A stretch of 64,000 nucleotides of DNA. Source: Membranipora membranacea (Eukaryota; Bryozoa; Gymnolaemata; Cheilostomatida; Membraniporidae). The position numbers were made by a program, and so were the translations under genes. This document shows, piece after piece, positions 35,046 through 47,640 of this stretch. The DNA lies in the NCBI GenBank assembly GCA_914767715.1, contig OU612066.1:749001-813000 (forward strand), read 5' to 3'. The first letter of the stretch is position 1. Each line of letters begins with the position of its first letter. The notes beneath the pieces were generated by a model, which saw nothing but the letters and a program-made list of their open reading frames with translations, was not told where the DNA came from and made no database searches.

Positions 35046-36313
35046 CGTTATACTGATGATAAGTTAGTCTGTAGGTATCTCTAGTGTTACTCTGTGGTTC
35101 TGTGATACGATAGATCTGTGTTCTCTCTTTATATACATGTCTGTCTGTTTGTCCAGGCACCGATCAGATGATGTAGATAGAAGAGTCATGAGCTAGAACA
35201 ATAGATTGGGGTTAAGAAATCCAGCAAAAAAAACCAGATACAAACACCCGCTGTAGCTGGGCAATATGTAAGGTTAGGTCAAGTTAACAATCATAGAGGA
35301 CACACCTTTTGTAATTGATGATTCCAGATAAAGAATCTACAATTTATTTACATTGATGATTCCTAAATTAGGAAACCAGAATTTATTCATAATTCCAAAC
35401 TTTGGTTTGCATACACCAAATAGAAACTGTATGGGCACAAATATGTACAGAAGGGTCTACTATCATTAATTGTATACTAAAAGTTAAAAACCGACTCAGT
35501 TTCTCCATAAACCCCATATTGAGTTATGAATTGTAATCAGATTCAGTCTATTTGGTAATTTTGTCAGAGACAAATCACAATGTGTTGACTGAAAAGCTCT
35601 GTCATATGGTCATACATACACTCATTGGCCGCTTCAAGACGTATACATTAATACAATACCGCTGAAAGTTTTTATAGTGATTTGCTTGTTCCACAATTAG
35701 CTGTCTAACGGTGATTTTCATTACCAGTGAAAGTTCATATGGGGGGGGGGGGGTGATTCACACTGACATCCATCGAAACTACACTATTAACATGTGTATC
35801 TGAACGGTAGACTCTATTTAGTATGAGTACTTAAATAGTACCCGCCCCTAATTACTGAAATTTACTACGGGTCGTCACACCATTCTCCCTGGTCACACCA
35901 AATTCCTTCTGATGATACTCATGCAAATTGAATTATTTCACTCGCTATCGGTCAGAGATATACATGCAATAGTATATCACCTGATCAGTATGGGGGTGAT
36001 TCATACAAAGTCTAGTCCGCAACCTCTGAACGCTAACTAAAAGAGGTCTGATCTCTCAAATATCCCAATCTGTCTACAAAGCTAATATCCTTAGTAACGA
36101 AACAATAGAAACAGTCAGGGGAAGAGATGATAGCTAAGAACTATTACTACATCACTATTGTCTATTATATCACAATAATACTGCTTGCTTTGAGGCAAAC
36201 AATGAACAAAACATCAAAAAACTTTAGATTGTTGAGATCACAATGCCTACAACAAGGGCAATGATTATCAATACAAGGGTATTGTGATTGTATGGCGTAG
36301 CTGTAGGTCAAAT
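35046..36313. other. Upstream flank of CAP gene 1 and end of unit 1
   Basis: No coding exon. TATATACA at 35131-35138 lies about 90 bases upstream of the CAP start in its transcription direction and may serve as a TATA element; it is conserved in copy 2 near 47170. A run of 12 G lies near 35741. The end of the stretch holds the empty site for the hAT-like insertion found in unit 2. Confidence 0.4.
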
Positions 36314-37012
36314 TTCATCACAGTTTTATCTCTGGAGCAAACAGCTGTTTGATCACTCAACAAGGTATTCTTTTTCAATTGTGAGATCATTGCAACTCTA
36401 TTCATATATGTGTCAATGCACTGATAAACCTTTTCCATGAGTTTCGAAATAGAACAGAGTTTTCACCAAAGCGCCTCAGTTCTTATATACACTCAGCTTC
36501 CAACACCTGAGAACAGCTGATATGACATTCGGGGAGGAGAGGCAAGACACATGTACTATTATATCTGTCATAAAACGGGATTTTTAACACAGAGTTGTAT
36601 GTTTTGGAATGAGATACAACATACAGTAGTACGCGTACCACTGCATACCACACAGGTCTTCAGCTAGATACCATGAGTCAAGCGCTGTTTCGAGGCCTTC
36701 TCTAGTACAACCTCATCATGGCCGGCCCCAGCAGCATGAAGCCACCCCTGTGTGTTGATGAGTATATAAATCAATCTCATCGAGCCCTCAGTAAGTATAG
36801 TAAGTATAGGCCAAAAATAAATAATATGTGATATAAATAATATGTAATAAATTCCTCTGATGGTCACAGATCATGGGGCTAACAATGTATTTTACTGAAG
36901 ATTGAAAATTGAGGATTTAAAAGTTCAAGAAAAGATTTGGTCAGTTTGAATGAAACCTGAAGAGAATACTTCTCTATTCTGCGGCAAAATTGAAGAGAAG
37001 ATTTCGCAGATA

Positions 37013-37115
37013 TTGAGGCCTCGCCATCAAGGCACTACAATCTCGCCGCCCATGCTTCGGGATGTGGCGAGTGATATGACATATTTTAATCAACCTTTTT
37101 TTAATCAACCTTTGT
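37013..37115 (+). mobile_element. 3' fragment of the tRNA-derived SINE
   Basis: Body end GAGGCCTCGCCATCAAGGCA, then the tail hairpin TCGCC...GGCGA at 37043-37070, then GTGATATGACAT and a T-rich end. The tRNA-like head is missing. It lies in the insertion that splits the start of unit 2. Confidence 0.75.
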
Positions 37116-37768
37116 GCATTTACACAAACCGCTCTGATGCTGATTTTTACATATAACATTAGTGGGGAATCAACTAGCGATAATAAACCAACACATAGCA
37201 GAACAATCATTATCCGTTAGCTTAGAGAGGTGGGGGTCGTTATGAAAATCTGGGAATAATTTGTTAATGTTAAATGTTTAAAGTTAAATATTAAACATAG
37301 GCCAAAAATAAATAGTATGTAATCAGTTCCTTTGATGGTCACACTGGTCACCGATCATTTAGAGTATGGTAAAATAACGCACAGACTAGAAAAGATGAGA
37401 AAAGTCAGGTTAGGTTATTTTGGTCATTGCTCTTAGTAATTTATTAAATATTTAGATACCAATCTGTAGGTCGATAATTAGAGCGATATCAGAAGGTTTT
37501 ATATTAAAATTGAAAACTTTGGCTGTCTGTGAAAACAATAATCTGAATAGCATCCCTAGTTGACAGAATATCTTACTGTTTATCATGTAAATAGAAGATA
37601 ATTATGTAAATAGACGATAACACAATGGGAAATTATTGATCCAGTGGTGGAATTTAATGTTTCAATTAAGAAAAGAAAATCCACCGTATAACATGAATTG
37701 AAATTATCACTTTTGAACTCTTCATCAGCTGACTTAATGGAGGATTACTCCTGTTCAGACTGAGCGAA

Positions 37769-40700
37769 ATGATAGACATCTTTTATTTGATGGTCTGGGG
37801 AGTAAGTCTGCCGGCAAACTTTTGGTTTAGTGGTAAGATAATCTCATCAGAACAAATAATCCTCTACAAACATGCTATTTATAGATCATAACCATGAGGT
37901 TGTAATGAGGTCTGGTATATCTGTATTCTTTACTGTCTGCCGCCTTCATAATCACTCTACCACATCATATTGAAATAGTGGGGTGTAGATAATGCACCAC
38001 TGTGGAACAGGGTTTATATAACTTTATTCCGTATTTGACCCTTTAGGTGCTGACGCTGTCCCCACACAACTGGCTGTGTATGAGCAGGATTATTCTATAG
38101 ATGAGTATTTATACACTACAAACTTACCAGAAATGAGTGAGTTCACAATCTGTATGTGGTTCAATGGGCTGAAGGCTGTTGAGAATTATGATCATTACAT
38201 CAGCGTCTCCACCACAGGTAAATATCCAAATCTCACGTCTCGCTGCTAAGTTGTTTTATCTTGTCCAATTGTTGGTTAAGAGAACATAACCATTTGTAAC
38301 TCTCGAGTCCTATAATATCATAACAAAGCAACAAAAAGTGGCCGCTTGAAGCAGGTTGTTCTAGGAGTCCACCTAAACTTTGATTATATAGAGGAGTAAA
38401 ATCAGAAGTAAGATATAAACAAAATTTTATAAATAGAATCCTGGTGTTTTGGTGGATTCATGAATATTTAAAAAAAAATCGATTTGAGAGCATTATCTTA
38501 CTATTTTAGCGACAGCCAATGAAATGATTATCACAACGAGTTGGGGAGGACCTCGCAAGCTGGTTTTTAGGATTTCAGATTCTGCAAACACTCTTACTGA
38601 CTACTCTACTGAGGTGATCGATGAGGACGAGATGAATGAGAGAATGATGGGATGGCATCGACACTGCTTCACATGGAAAAGTGGTGTTGACTTTAAGGTA
38701 AAACAGATCAATTTATGTTATTACTGAAGGAAGCTAAAGAACAGCACGTGTTTTTTATTATACTTCTTCCAAAAATCCCTAAAATTGCTCAATGATTCAG
38801 CCTTGATTTTATGAAACATTGCGTCATGACGTAAATCCATGAGATAGCAGGAAATTTAAATTTTTTATGATTGAGTGTACCTATCATAAGACTCAATTAA
38901 ATTTGTTGTGCTAAATTTCATATTATCCTAGACAGGACACTATAAACAAGAAACTGGTGATGTTCATGATCACAAGACAAGCGGCTACATTCTTGAAATA
39001 TTAGCAAGTAATAAATGCTGCCACTTTCATGACTTAATTGACTGCAGACTTTGTTTAACTCCACACAATCAGAGAGAACGGCAATCTGGTTCTGTTCCAC
39101 GATCAGGATAGCACATGTAAGTGCATATCGTAGAGTAGAGTTTATCAGCATTTGTAGCCATTTTTTCAGAGAATTTCACACGTAACACCATTAACATCCC
39201 CTAGGGTATTTTCTCAACCAGTCAGTATAAAATTTTTTTCCTATGCTCCCATTAAAATAAGCCAAATATCAACCGCAAACCCATGAGCTTAAATCCCAAT
39301 GAAAGGGCTAGCTGGTTCCTGCCACTTGCCAAGCATTTAACTGTGTCCTGTCTCTCAAACTTATATGTTGCACACTCAGTCGGTTTACTTTATCTGTTCA
39401 ATTCCAGCTATTTGTGATAACATGGAGTACAAGTAGCCTATGGAAAAGTGATTGGAGGTGAAAAGGTTTGCTGCTTGCCTTTTTCGCTTTTAGAGCACTT
39501 TTAGCAATATTTTTGTAAAACTTCTCATGTCACACTATAAGATGACTTGCAATGATTCAGCTTTGATTTTATGAAACATTGCGTCATGACGTAAATCCGC
39601 GAGACAGCAGGAAATTTTGATTTTAATGATTGAGTGTACCTATCAGAAGGTTCAATTAAACTCGTTGCGCAAAATTTTATATTTTCCTAGACAGAAATTG
39701 GTGATGTTCATAATCACGAGACAAGCGGCTACATTCTTGCAGTATAAGCACGTAATGAATGCTGCCACTTTCATGGTTTAAGTGACTGCAGACTTTGTTT
39801 AACTCCACAGTGGTACACGACGGTGTCAGACGAGACTAAACTTGAGGAATATCAGTCTATGGATACAGGAACTCACACAATCAGAGAGAACGGCAATCTG
39901 GTTCTGTTCCAAGATCAGGATAGCATACGTAAGTGTATATGTATGTTAGTCAGTGTGACACAGACTATAGGGTAAGTTTGGTCGGACACACAGTCTAAAA
40001 AGTGGGACAAACTTGCGACACTCATGATGATAAATTTGTATGTCTACATGACTGGTAGTAGCAAAATATTAATCGGTAATTAGTAATTAGTAATTGGTAA
40101 TTGGTAATTGGTAATTGGTAATTGGTAATTTGTAATTAGTAATTAGTAATTAATAATTAGTAATTAGTAATTAAATGTAATGTGTGATAAAATCAACTAC
40201 AAACTATATAATGCTCTCTTTAGAGACAATAAATACTCAGTCAGGTTGATGTATGTATGTATTTATGTTTTGTATTCGTCTCAATCTCTGAGAAATAAAA
40301 TGTCTCTGTAGGGTGCTCTTATAAATGTCTAAAAATTTATTGATTCTAAAAATATACTGGTAATAAAAGACTGTCATAAAAAAATAGACTGTTTATTTCC
40401 TGAAAATAGTATTAAGGTATTTGACACATTCCGATCGAAAAAACACTTGGCACGTAGCTGGACTCTATATCTGACTGTTTGATAGCGACCTGAGGGGAGT
40501 TGATATAGCTCAAGTATTGGCTCGTTATCTGTTGCTATCATGCGAAAAGATTTAGTTTTGAGTCTGTGTGTGTAAGGGTCTTCTGCGGATATAAATACGA
40601 GGTCACCCGCTAGATATTCTGACGTTTTAATGACAGATTTGAGTTTTCTCTTGCAGTCTGCATTCATATGATAATGGACTCGATAAATGATCTGTAGCAT

Positions 40701-41673
40701 GTTTTGATAAGCTTCTCATTAACGCCTAGATGGTACAGCTTAGAGACGATGTGTAGCCTCTGATGAGCTTTCTTGATTGTTTTGAGTGTGTTGGGGGTGA
40801 AGTCTAGTTTGCTGGTTGACCTGCTCAATAGGGGTACCATTTACTAGCAGTTGAGGGTAGGATGTATTATCCCTCGCATTACAAATGATCATCTCCTTTG
40901 TCTTGATGGTTGGAAGAAATGAGATTAGCGTTAGCTTTACTGATATTTTGATATTACATTTTGATGCAGTGGGAGGTTACGCTTTGTCCCAGCTCACAGA
41001 GGCTCGTGTAGCTTGGTTTAATATGTGGAGCTATGAGATGCCTCTCCAACAGCTCAATGCCCTTACTTGTGCATCTGATGGTGATGTCATCACTCAGCTT
41101 GATATGCAGTTTGGAGGATTTAGTGAATTCACATATGAGACGTTCAGCTGCGAGGGTAAGATTATTACAATTAAATTAATTAATTAATTATAATTAAAGA
41201 CATTTGATACACACATATTTTATTAGAGAAATAAATTCACCCAAACAAAACAGCAGACATGGAGTTGAAAGCAGAAAGCAGATTCCAATATGCCAAGGTA
41301 AGACCTTATTTATGCATGATGTGATGTAATCTTATATTTTATACTTGCAGTAATATCAGTTCTTCCCCGTATTATGGATGACACCAAACAGAGCATGACA
41401 ATGTGCAAGCAAGTTGGAGCCAAATTGTCGGGTTACACATTTCTCAGTATCTCTACCAAACAGGTGTCTGTGTGTGTGCTGGCATGTACATCAAGAGAGG
41501 ATTGTCAATCTGTTAACTATAATATCTTGTCCAGGGAGTGTGAGCTTAATAGTATCGATCATACCAGCTACTTAGCATATGCTGGTAATTTTGATGATCA
41601 GCTGGATCAATTTAATCTATTCTTTAGCAATCGGTTCTGTATTAACTTATTTATTGACAAGGCATTTCAGTAG
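37769..41673 (+). CDS. Secreted pentraxin-like plus PAN/apple domain protein, copy 2
   Basis: Six exons join in phase: 37769-37832, 38047-38217, 38510-38697, 39811-39928, 40970-41155, 41351-41673; 1050 nt, 349 aa. Exons 2-5 have exactly the lengths of copy 1 (171, 188, 118, 186). Exon 1 has one extra codon. Exon 6 is 24 nt longer because the copy 1 stop after FCIN/YCIN is a Leu codon here, so eight residues are added. The domains and Cys pattern are those of copy 1, with RHCFTWKS kept. Differences are few (HDQDST to QDQDSI, TAREHC to TSREDC). All splice sites are intact, so the gene is likely functional. A truncated extra exon 4 lies in its third intron, and its fourth intron contains a LINE fragment and a microsatellite. 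Confidence 0.86.
39062..39116 (+). pseudogene. Truncated relic of pentraxin-PAN exon 4
   Basis: The last 55 bases of exon 4 and its donor (GTAAGT at 39117) are present, but the acceptor and first half are gone. The upstream intron sequence AACTCCACA runs straight into CAATCAGAGAG. It arose from a tandem duplication of intron 3 plus exon 4 (38790-39130 against 39550-39960). Without an acceptor it should not be spliced in. Confidence 0.8.
40070..40182 (+). repeat. 7-bp microsatellite (GGTAATT/AGTAATT)n
   Basis: About 15 copies of a 7-bp unit, GGTAATT in the middle and AGTAATT at the sides, within intron 4 of pentraxin-PAN copy 2. Confidence 0.9.
40374..40920 (-). mobile_element. CR1/Jockey-type LINE 3' fragment, antisense
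   Basis: On the minus strand, 40920..40800 encodes TKEMIICNARDNTSYPQLLV followed by NGTPIEQV, a post-RT segment typical of CR1-like LINEs. The next part in another frame encodes TIKKAHQRLHIVSKLYHLGV and ends NEKLIKTCYRS. The frame 40700..40374 encodes a C-terminal part with LPSGRYQTVRYR, like the LPSGRRYR-type segment of this class. Frameshifts show it is dead. It is absent from the corresponding intron of copy 1. Confidence 0.7.
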
Positions 41674-43500
41674 ATGTCAAGCAACTCAAATTCCGGAAAA
41701 TCATGGAAAAACTAACTAGCTGATTATTAAGGAGGTGAAGGGATAAGAAAAATCTAAGAGTTGTCTTCTCTGTGTTAAAATCTGGACAACTCCTGCCTTG
41801 CATTCAGCATAGTTTAGACTGCCAATTATCTCACTGACATTGTTTATTATTTGATAGGTTTGCTGCTAAACGCATCTCTATCTAGAGAGAAGCTATCAGT
41901 CATCCACAAATAAATATATATATATATACATTTACAAATCCTTGCTTAATATACCTGAGATAGAACCAGCATCGTAATCCTCATTTTTCTTTTTTTAAAA
42001 CTTTATTGGCAAAACCTTTACTTAATGAGACGAGCATACCATCAGGAAAAAAAGAGAAAGTCCAATTAAGATGAAGAAAAAGGTAATCAGAAAAATTACG
42101 TTTGAATGATTTTATTATGAACAGAAAGATTCATTTTTATACATAGGTAGGAATTTTGACCAGCATACTGGAACCAAGAAGTTTGGAACGTTTCGTCGAA
42201 CAAACTCGTATGTGCCTTATATAAGAGTTTGGTTTTTTCAACGTTGGTTTTCAGTTATTAGGTTTACCTCTTTTAATGTGTCTTTATCTATTGTTGTATG
42301 GTCTTATATAAAAAAAACTGCTGCGTCTGTAATTATGATGTAATACCTACTGCTAGCTTTTATACTGACTCTGAAGTCAAACAACTTTGTGATAAAAAAA
42401 AATAGTTTGTTGACAAGGCAGTGCGTATGTAACATCAGGGTTAGATTTAGAACAAGTATTTTCCCGCTGTGGTGGCGGAGGGATATTGCAAATGTTTGTT
42501 GGTTGTTCTAGGTGAGATTACAGCTACGGCGATAATATTATTTCAGGGCTATTTCAAAAACTAAAAATCTGACTTTTTGGCAACTTTTTAGCATTCTCTC
42601 CACAACACCATTTAATACAGAGTTAATAAATTTGCGTTCAAACATAGACTTTACTAATGATGGTGTTTACTATTGATCACTAACAGCAAAATATAACCTT
42701 ATTGGTCAGTTTTCAACATTCTTTCGTGATTATCTCTCCTTCGAGCTAGTTTATTTGAGGATGGAGGTCGCCATTGAATTAGCCTTGAAAAACTTCATGT
42801 ACATAACATGCTTTATATTAGTCCCCTCCAAAGTGAAAATGGGAATCAATTTCTAGGCCTTGTAGAGCAGTGCTGCCCCCTGGCTATTCTTATATTTCAA
42901 AGTGACTCTATTGGCAAAGTAAAATTGAAATAATATACACTTACATCATATTCCTGAAAGCAGCTCTACATATTCAAATCAACAAAGCAATGCATCAAAA
43001 CCTGGGAATCGGCATCGAGCTCTCCTAAATTTACATAGGAGTAAATTGATGACACTGCAGCGATTATTTCAATTATATAAGACAACTGTTGTAAATCTCT
43101 GTGGTAAATCCTGCTCTGTTTGTACTATTCTACTATGGGTATTGAGCTTCAGTCGAATCAAGCTGTTTTATTATACTAGAATTAGGATCAGAGTAGCGAT
43201 ATTTCTCCTACCAATAAATCACATGTGCTAAAAGCGCAGGCAGTACCTCCATTAAAATCTAGAATCACAAGTTATCCGTACAAATTCTCATAAGAAAATC
43301 TGGGATATCCATCAACACTAACAGTTATTTGGGCAAACAAATTTTGTATGTATGTCTCTGCAGCACTGCGATATATGCTTTGTAACCATTGTATGCTCAG
43401 TGCTGCATGTGCAGACACTGACTTTACAAATAATAGACATGACTGCGTCTTATGGGTATTTTGTGTTTGGTGTTTTGTGTATTTGGTTCTCGGATGTCGG
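41674..43500. other. Gap after pentraxin-PAN copy 2
   Basis: About 200 bases of shared 3' region, an AT microsatellite near 41913-41928, then about 1.6 kb of AT-rich sequence absent from unit 1, with no recognisable gene. Confidence 0.4.
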
Positions 43501-44870
43501 CAATGATCCTTTTGCAGTTTATCTCTGATTTAAAACCATATTTGAGTTGATCACCCTGGCCAACAAATCAAGTTGATTAAATCACACGGGAGAAGGCAAT
43601 GTGTAAGAGAAAATGGCACTCTTTCAGATTTTATTGGTATCAAGGTAGGTGCTCCACAAGGAATGAAACTGGGATCACTCCTGTGGCTTTTTCATGTAAA
43701 TGATCGGGTTGTTGCTGACGACACTGCCTTTTATAAGAGTTTTGGAAAACCAGCTATAAACGCTACAATCAACTGGGCAGAACAAAACCGCATGACTCTA
43801 ATGGCTGGTTCACATTGTCCCAGATGACATTGGGATGCCATCCCAGACGCTTACCCCAGATGAACCCAGTCTTATGTTAACATTATAAAATTCATCCCAG
43901 ACTAGCAGTTAGGTTTTTGTCTAGGATAGTGCTGGGATGGTGTTCACATTGTTTAGGATCGTCCCAGATAGTCCCAGATTGACCCAGATGATCCCAGATG
44001 ATCCAAATGTCTGGTTCACATAGCACCTAGATGCAAAATGAGTCTGGATCCGTCTGGGATAGCATCGGCAAAGTTTGACGCTTACGAGCTTTCCAGACAC
44101 TGTCCCAGACGAACCCAGACAGTCTGGGACTGTTTCATTTTCATGTTCACATTGACTGGGATGGCTATCTGGGATGGTCGTCTGGGACAATGTGCACCAG
44201 CCATAAATGCCGCATAAACAGAAATTAATCACCAGCATACATAACGAGCCTGTAGCTTTTAATGGTGATATTCGTATTGCACCATCCAATTTAGTCAAGC
44301 TTGTAGGACTACATATTGACAACCACCTCAATTTTTCTAAACATGTGAAAGCAATTATATCTCAACTGCGATTCAAGACTTTTTTTATTACGCCAACTGA
44401 AGGTGCTAGGCATGAATACTGATGGTTTAATAAAATAAAATTGTGCCAATATACATTCTTTAGCCACTTATATTGCTCCAGCTCGGACTGCTCGGTGTTT
44501 ACTCTTGAATTATTGTGATATTACGCGTCTGGAAATAAACAAAGTTTCTTTATGAGGACCATTTTACCAGACCTATGCCATGAAGAAAAGCTGGAGATTT
44601 TAAATATATCCGCATTATATGATTTTATTTTTGAGCAGAGCAAGAGGCATTTTGTAATAATAGCTGAAGATCCAACACACTCTTTTTTTCATCGCATTTT
44701 CAGGAATCAGTGTAGAACATCTTCTCACAGCACCACTATTTTTAGACCTAAACTATGTAGGTCCCAAAAACATGCCAAATCCTTTTTCCCTTGTCTAAAG
44801 ACTCATTTTTTATTCTCATATAACAACAATATGAATGGTGTGAGATTGAGTATATATTTTATATGTTAGA
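43501..44870 (+). mobile_element. Decayed LINE reverse transcriptase split by a MITE
   Basis: 43573-43800 encodes RT motifs GAPQGMKLGSLLWLFHVND and VVADDTAFYKS, with a deletion between them, then NWAEQNRMTL. The frame resumes after the MITE at 43802-44203: 44207-44400 encodes VKLVGLHIDNHLNFSKHV, the usual F-x-x-L-G-V/L-x-I-D region. 44552-44866 is the distal part, matched by 31960-32170 in unit 1. Removing the MITE and one TAA restores N-R-M-T-L-N-A across the junction, apart from one decayed stop. Confidence 0.75.
43802..44203. mobile_element. PIF/Harbinger-like MITE with TAA target duplication
   Basis: Terminal repeats TGGCTGGTTCACATTGTCCC and GGGACAATGTGCACCAGCCA differ at one base. The element (402 bp) is flanked by TAA on both sides (43799-43801 and 44204-44206). 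The interior is built from repeats of GTCTGGGA/TCCCAGAC. A 3-bp TWA duplication is typical of PIF/Harbinger. No coding. Confidence 0.8.
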
Positions 44871-45375
44871 ATCTTAGGCTGTGACCCAAATTCAAAAGGA
44901 TCAAGGCACTAGCAAGCTGTAGCAACTGACTAAAACTGTGAAAGCTTTGTGAGTCGCTTTTTCGACCAAAAGCTTGCATTTTAATAATCCCCGCTTTTAG
45001 TATTTTTTACCCCACATTGTATGCATTCACTTTTAGCAACACCATGATATCGGATGCAACAATAAACTTATTAAAATTATATTTCAACTCATTTCTCTGA
45101 CATTTTAAACTATCCTTTCATTGACCATCTGGTATAAATTTCATACATTGGTTATTAAATTTAAGCCATTGACAATCGATAAGGTTTGCTGATTCAACAT
45201 GAACAGTATCATTACAAAAAAACTGAATATTGAAGACCCAGTGAGTCAAAAACAGTAAGAAGTGAGATGATTGAGGAACTGTGGGAAGATGGAGAATTAT
45301 ATCAGCAGCTGAATCATTATGAGAATTATTGTGTATATTTCCAGGTAATGTGTGAGTCAGACTCTATGGGTAAGT

Positions 45376-47082
45376 TTAAGTTCTCATGTTTTCTCTTCTA
45401 AACATCTCACCTTGTCTAACGAATGGCTTCTGTCTAATCCTGTTACCGCTAGAACAAAAGGTACAATCAAATATATAGTTTATATGGTCTATGAAACGTA
45501 TTGAAGTTCAAACTTATATTTATATATTCATTTATTTACGCGTAGAGGGAGGACAGGGAATATTATAATTTTTCATTTTACTGACTATAGAAAAAAAGTC
45601 TATGAAATTATTATATAGCAAAAATTACAATGACTTTATGCAGCAATCGGTTCTCATGAGGACGTTACTCATTCGAGATGTACTCAGTTATCTCTCCTGT
45701 AGGATGTGATATCGACGTAATATACTTACGCAGGGTTGTAGTTACACACAGAGATGGTGAATGAGTCTCGGCCTGAACCACAGTCCTTCCAAGCACAGCC
45801 TACTCGTGTAGTTTTATCCCAGGCCATCTGTGTGAAATGTCCAATCTGGAAAAGATTCGACCATGTGATGGCGGGAGTTGTGTTCAAGTTGTAATGATCT
45901 ATCTCATTCCACCAGCTGTTCAAGATGGCCTCCCAGCTACCGCCTCCTGCTGGAAAACTCCAGTATAGATTTTCACCTACAAAATGTTAAACAAGGTGTC
46001 GAATAAAAGAGATGGAGTTGGGGTTAGAATATTTATCTTCCATAATAAGCCTTTGATAACAAATTCTGGATGTTAATTTACTGTTGCACACATCATATGT
46101 CATATCGGGCTTGTAATCGCTATGCCATATCTACGTCATAAATATGTCTTGTCCGAATCAAATCTATCTCATCTCAAACACTCTTTATGTCAAACAGTTT
46201 CACAAGTTTCTCATGGTATCTCATCAGCATTCTGGGTCACAACTAGCAACCATGAAAATTCATGTGTGCAGCTTGACAGTGTATAGAAGTAGGCCAGACA
46301 AAGCTTTCAATAGAGTCATACCGTAGTTTCCTTGGCTATGCTTGAATTGGCATCTATCAGCCCAGCTCTGTGCAGTTCTTGCCAAGCTATCATCCCACAT
46401 CTATGAACAAAAGGTTAGTTTGTAAGAAGACAGTAATGCTGACTGATGATTTCCACTGGGATACATGACTGTACATAATATTGTTAGTTGGAGTTTTTAT
46501 TATCATCATAGCAGTTATCCTTTGGATGTTATAGCTCTTTGGTAGACATTTATACACATTGTTGGCAGAATGAGAGGGAGTTCTTTGGTTACAACAATAG
46601 TTCTCCAATATTTGATCCTCGCCGTAGTTATGAACTCTTTTTACTCAGCTCTCTCAACCATGTACCTATGGTTCTCGATCCTTCCATAACTTTTCTTAGA
46701 AAGTTAGTATAGGAAACTCACCATATGAGGCATGTAGGCAGCTGGAAGAGTACTTCTTAGATAATTGTGATGTTTCTCAATGAATTTGGCGGTATTAGAG
46801 TCCACAGCATCTAAATAAACATCATAATTGTATCAAAGCGCAAACTCAATACTATAAGGAATATTGACCAGAAAAGGTTTTGCTATGAAACTCAAACATT
46901 AAACGTTAAACAAGCTTGTAAAAAGTCATGAAATGACATTGAAAAATAATTTGGGACAATTCTGTCTTCAGGCAATGCGTTGCAGTTGCCTCCAATATAC
47001 AGAGTTAATAGTTTACACACTTACCAACATGTGCGATGAAGCTCACTGCTACAAGTATTACTCTGATACACAGAGCTGTCAT
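45376..47082 (-). CDS. Secreted CAP-superfamily (SCP/TAPS) protein, copy 2
   Basis: Five minus-strand exons join in phase: 47082..47025, 46810..46722, 46400..46322, 45976..45730, 45448..45376; 546 nt, 181 aa. The first four exon lengths equal those of copy 1 (58, 89, 79, 247). The signal peptide is changed (MTALCIRVILVAVSF). The CAP core (HHNYLR, GENLYWS, GHFTQMAW, SVCNYNPAGN) is identical or nearly so. The last exon lacks the copy 1 stop (AGA TAA became AGA CAA), so the tail runs 12 residues further, to a TAA at 45376. It is convergent with pentraxin-PAN copy 2. Confidence 0.87.
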
Positions 47083-47382
47083 CGTTATACTGATGATAAG
47101 TTAGTCTGTAGATATGTCTAGTGTTACTCTGTGTGGTTCTGTGATATGATAGATCTGTGTTCTCTCTTTATATACATGTCTGCCTGTTTGTCTGTCCAGG
47201 CACTGATCAGATGATGTAGATAGAAGAGTCGTGAGCTAGAACAATAGATTGGGGTTAGGCAATCGAGCAAAAAACAGATACCTTCACCATCTGTAGCTGG
47301 TCAGATGTGTAAGGTCAGGCTAAGTTAGTGATCAATGAGGCCTTAGGCACTGTAACACTTTTATATTGATTATTCCTAGTAT

Positions 47383-47640
47383 AGATTGATTAAAAATTGA
47401 TTAAAATCAGTTGTCTTATCACATGCCTCATCCCAAAGCATGGGAGGCGAAATAGTAGTTGCCTTATTGGCGAGCCTGTAATATCTGTGTCAGGTTGCTC
47501 TCTGTTTGCAGGCAGGAGCACACCTGAGGGCCAACCAAACCCCAGTAGTTAATGGACTGCAGTGGGAATCGAACCGACAACCTTCAACATTTAAATGCTA
47601 AAGGAACGGCGCTATGACCAACTAAGCCACCTCCTACTCC
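47383..47640 (-). mobile_element. tRNA-derived SINE, minus-strand copy
   Basis: Read on the minus strand it has a tRNA-like head (GGAGGTGGCTTAGTTGGTCA near 47635-47616, B-box-like GGTTCGATTCCC near 47575), the body GTGTGCTCCTGCCTGCAAAC, and a tail hairpin GCCTC...GAGGC near 47425-47449 followed by ATGTGATAAGAC and a T-rich end. It lies upstream of CAP copy 2 and is absent from the same place in unit 1. Confidence 0.8.

Larger units (their letters stand above)
27426..36313. repeat. Segmental tandem duplication, unit 1
   Basis: This block (about 8.9 kb) starts just after the GPCR and is repeated from about 36314 to 49010. Matched parts include 27426-27790 with 36314-36600 and 37290-37380, the pentraxin-PAN exons and introns, a LINE tail, the CAP exons and introns, and the segment ending near 36300 (matched at 48240-48540). 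Identity by eye is high, and highest in exons. Edges are approximate. Unit 1 alone carries the MITE at 32254-32815. Confidence 0.85.
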
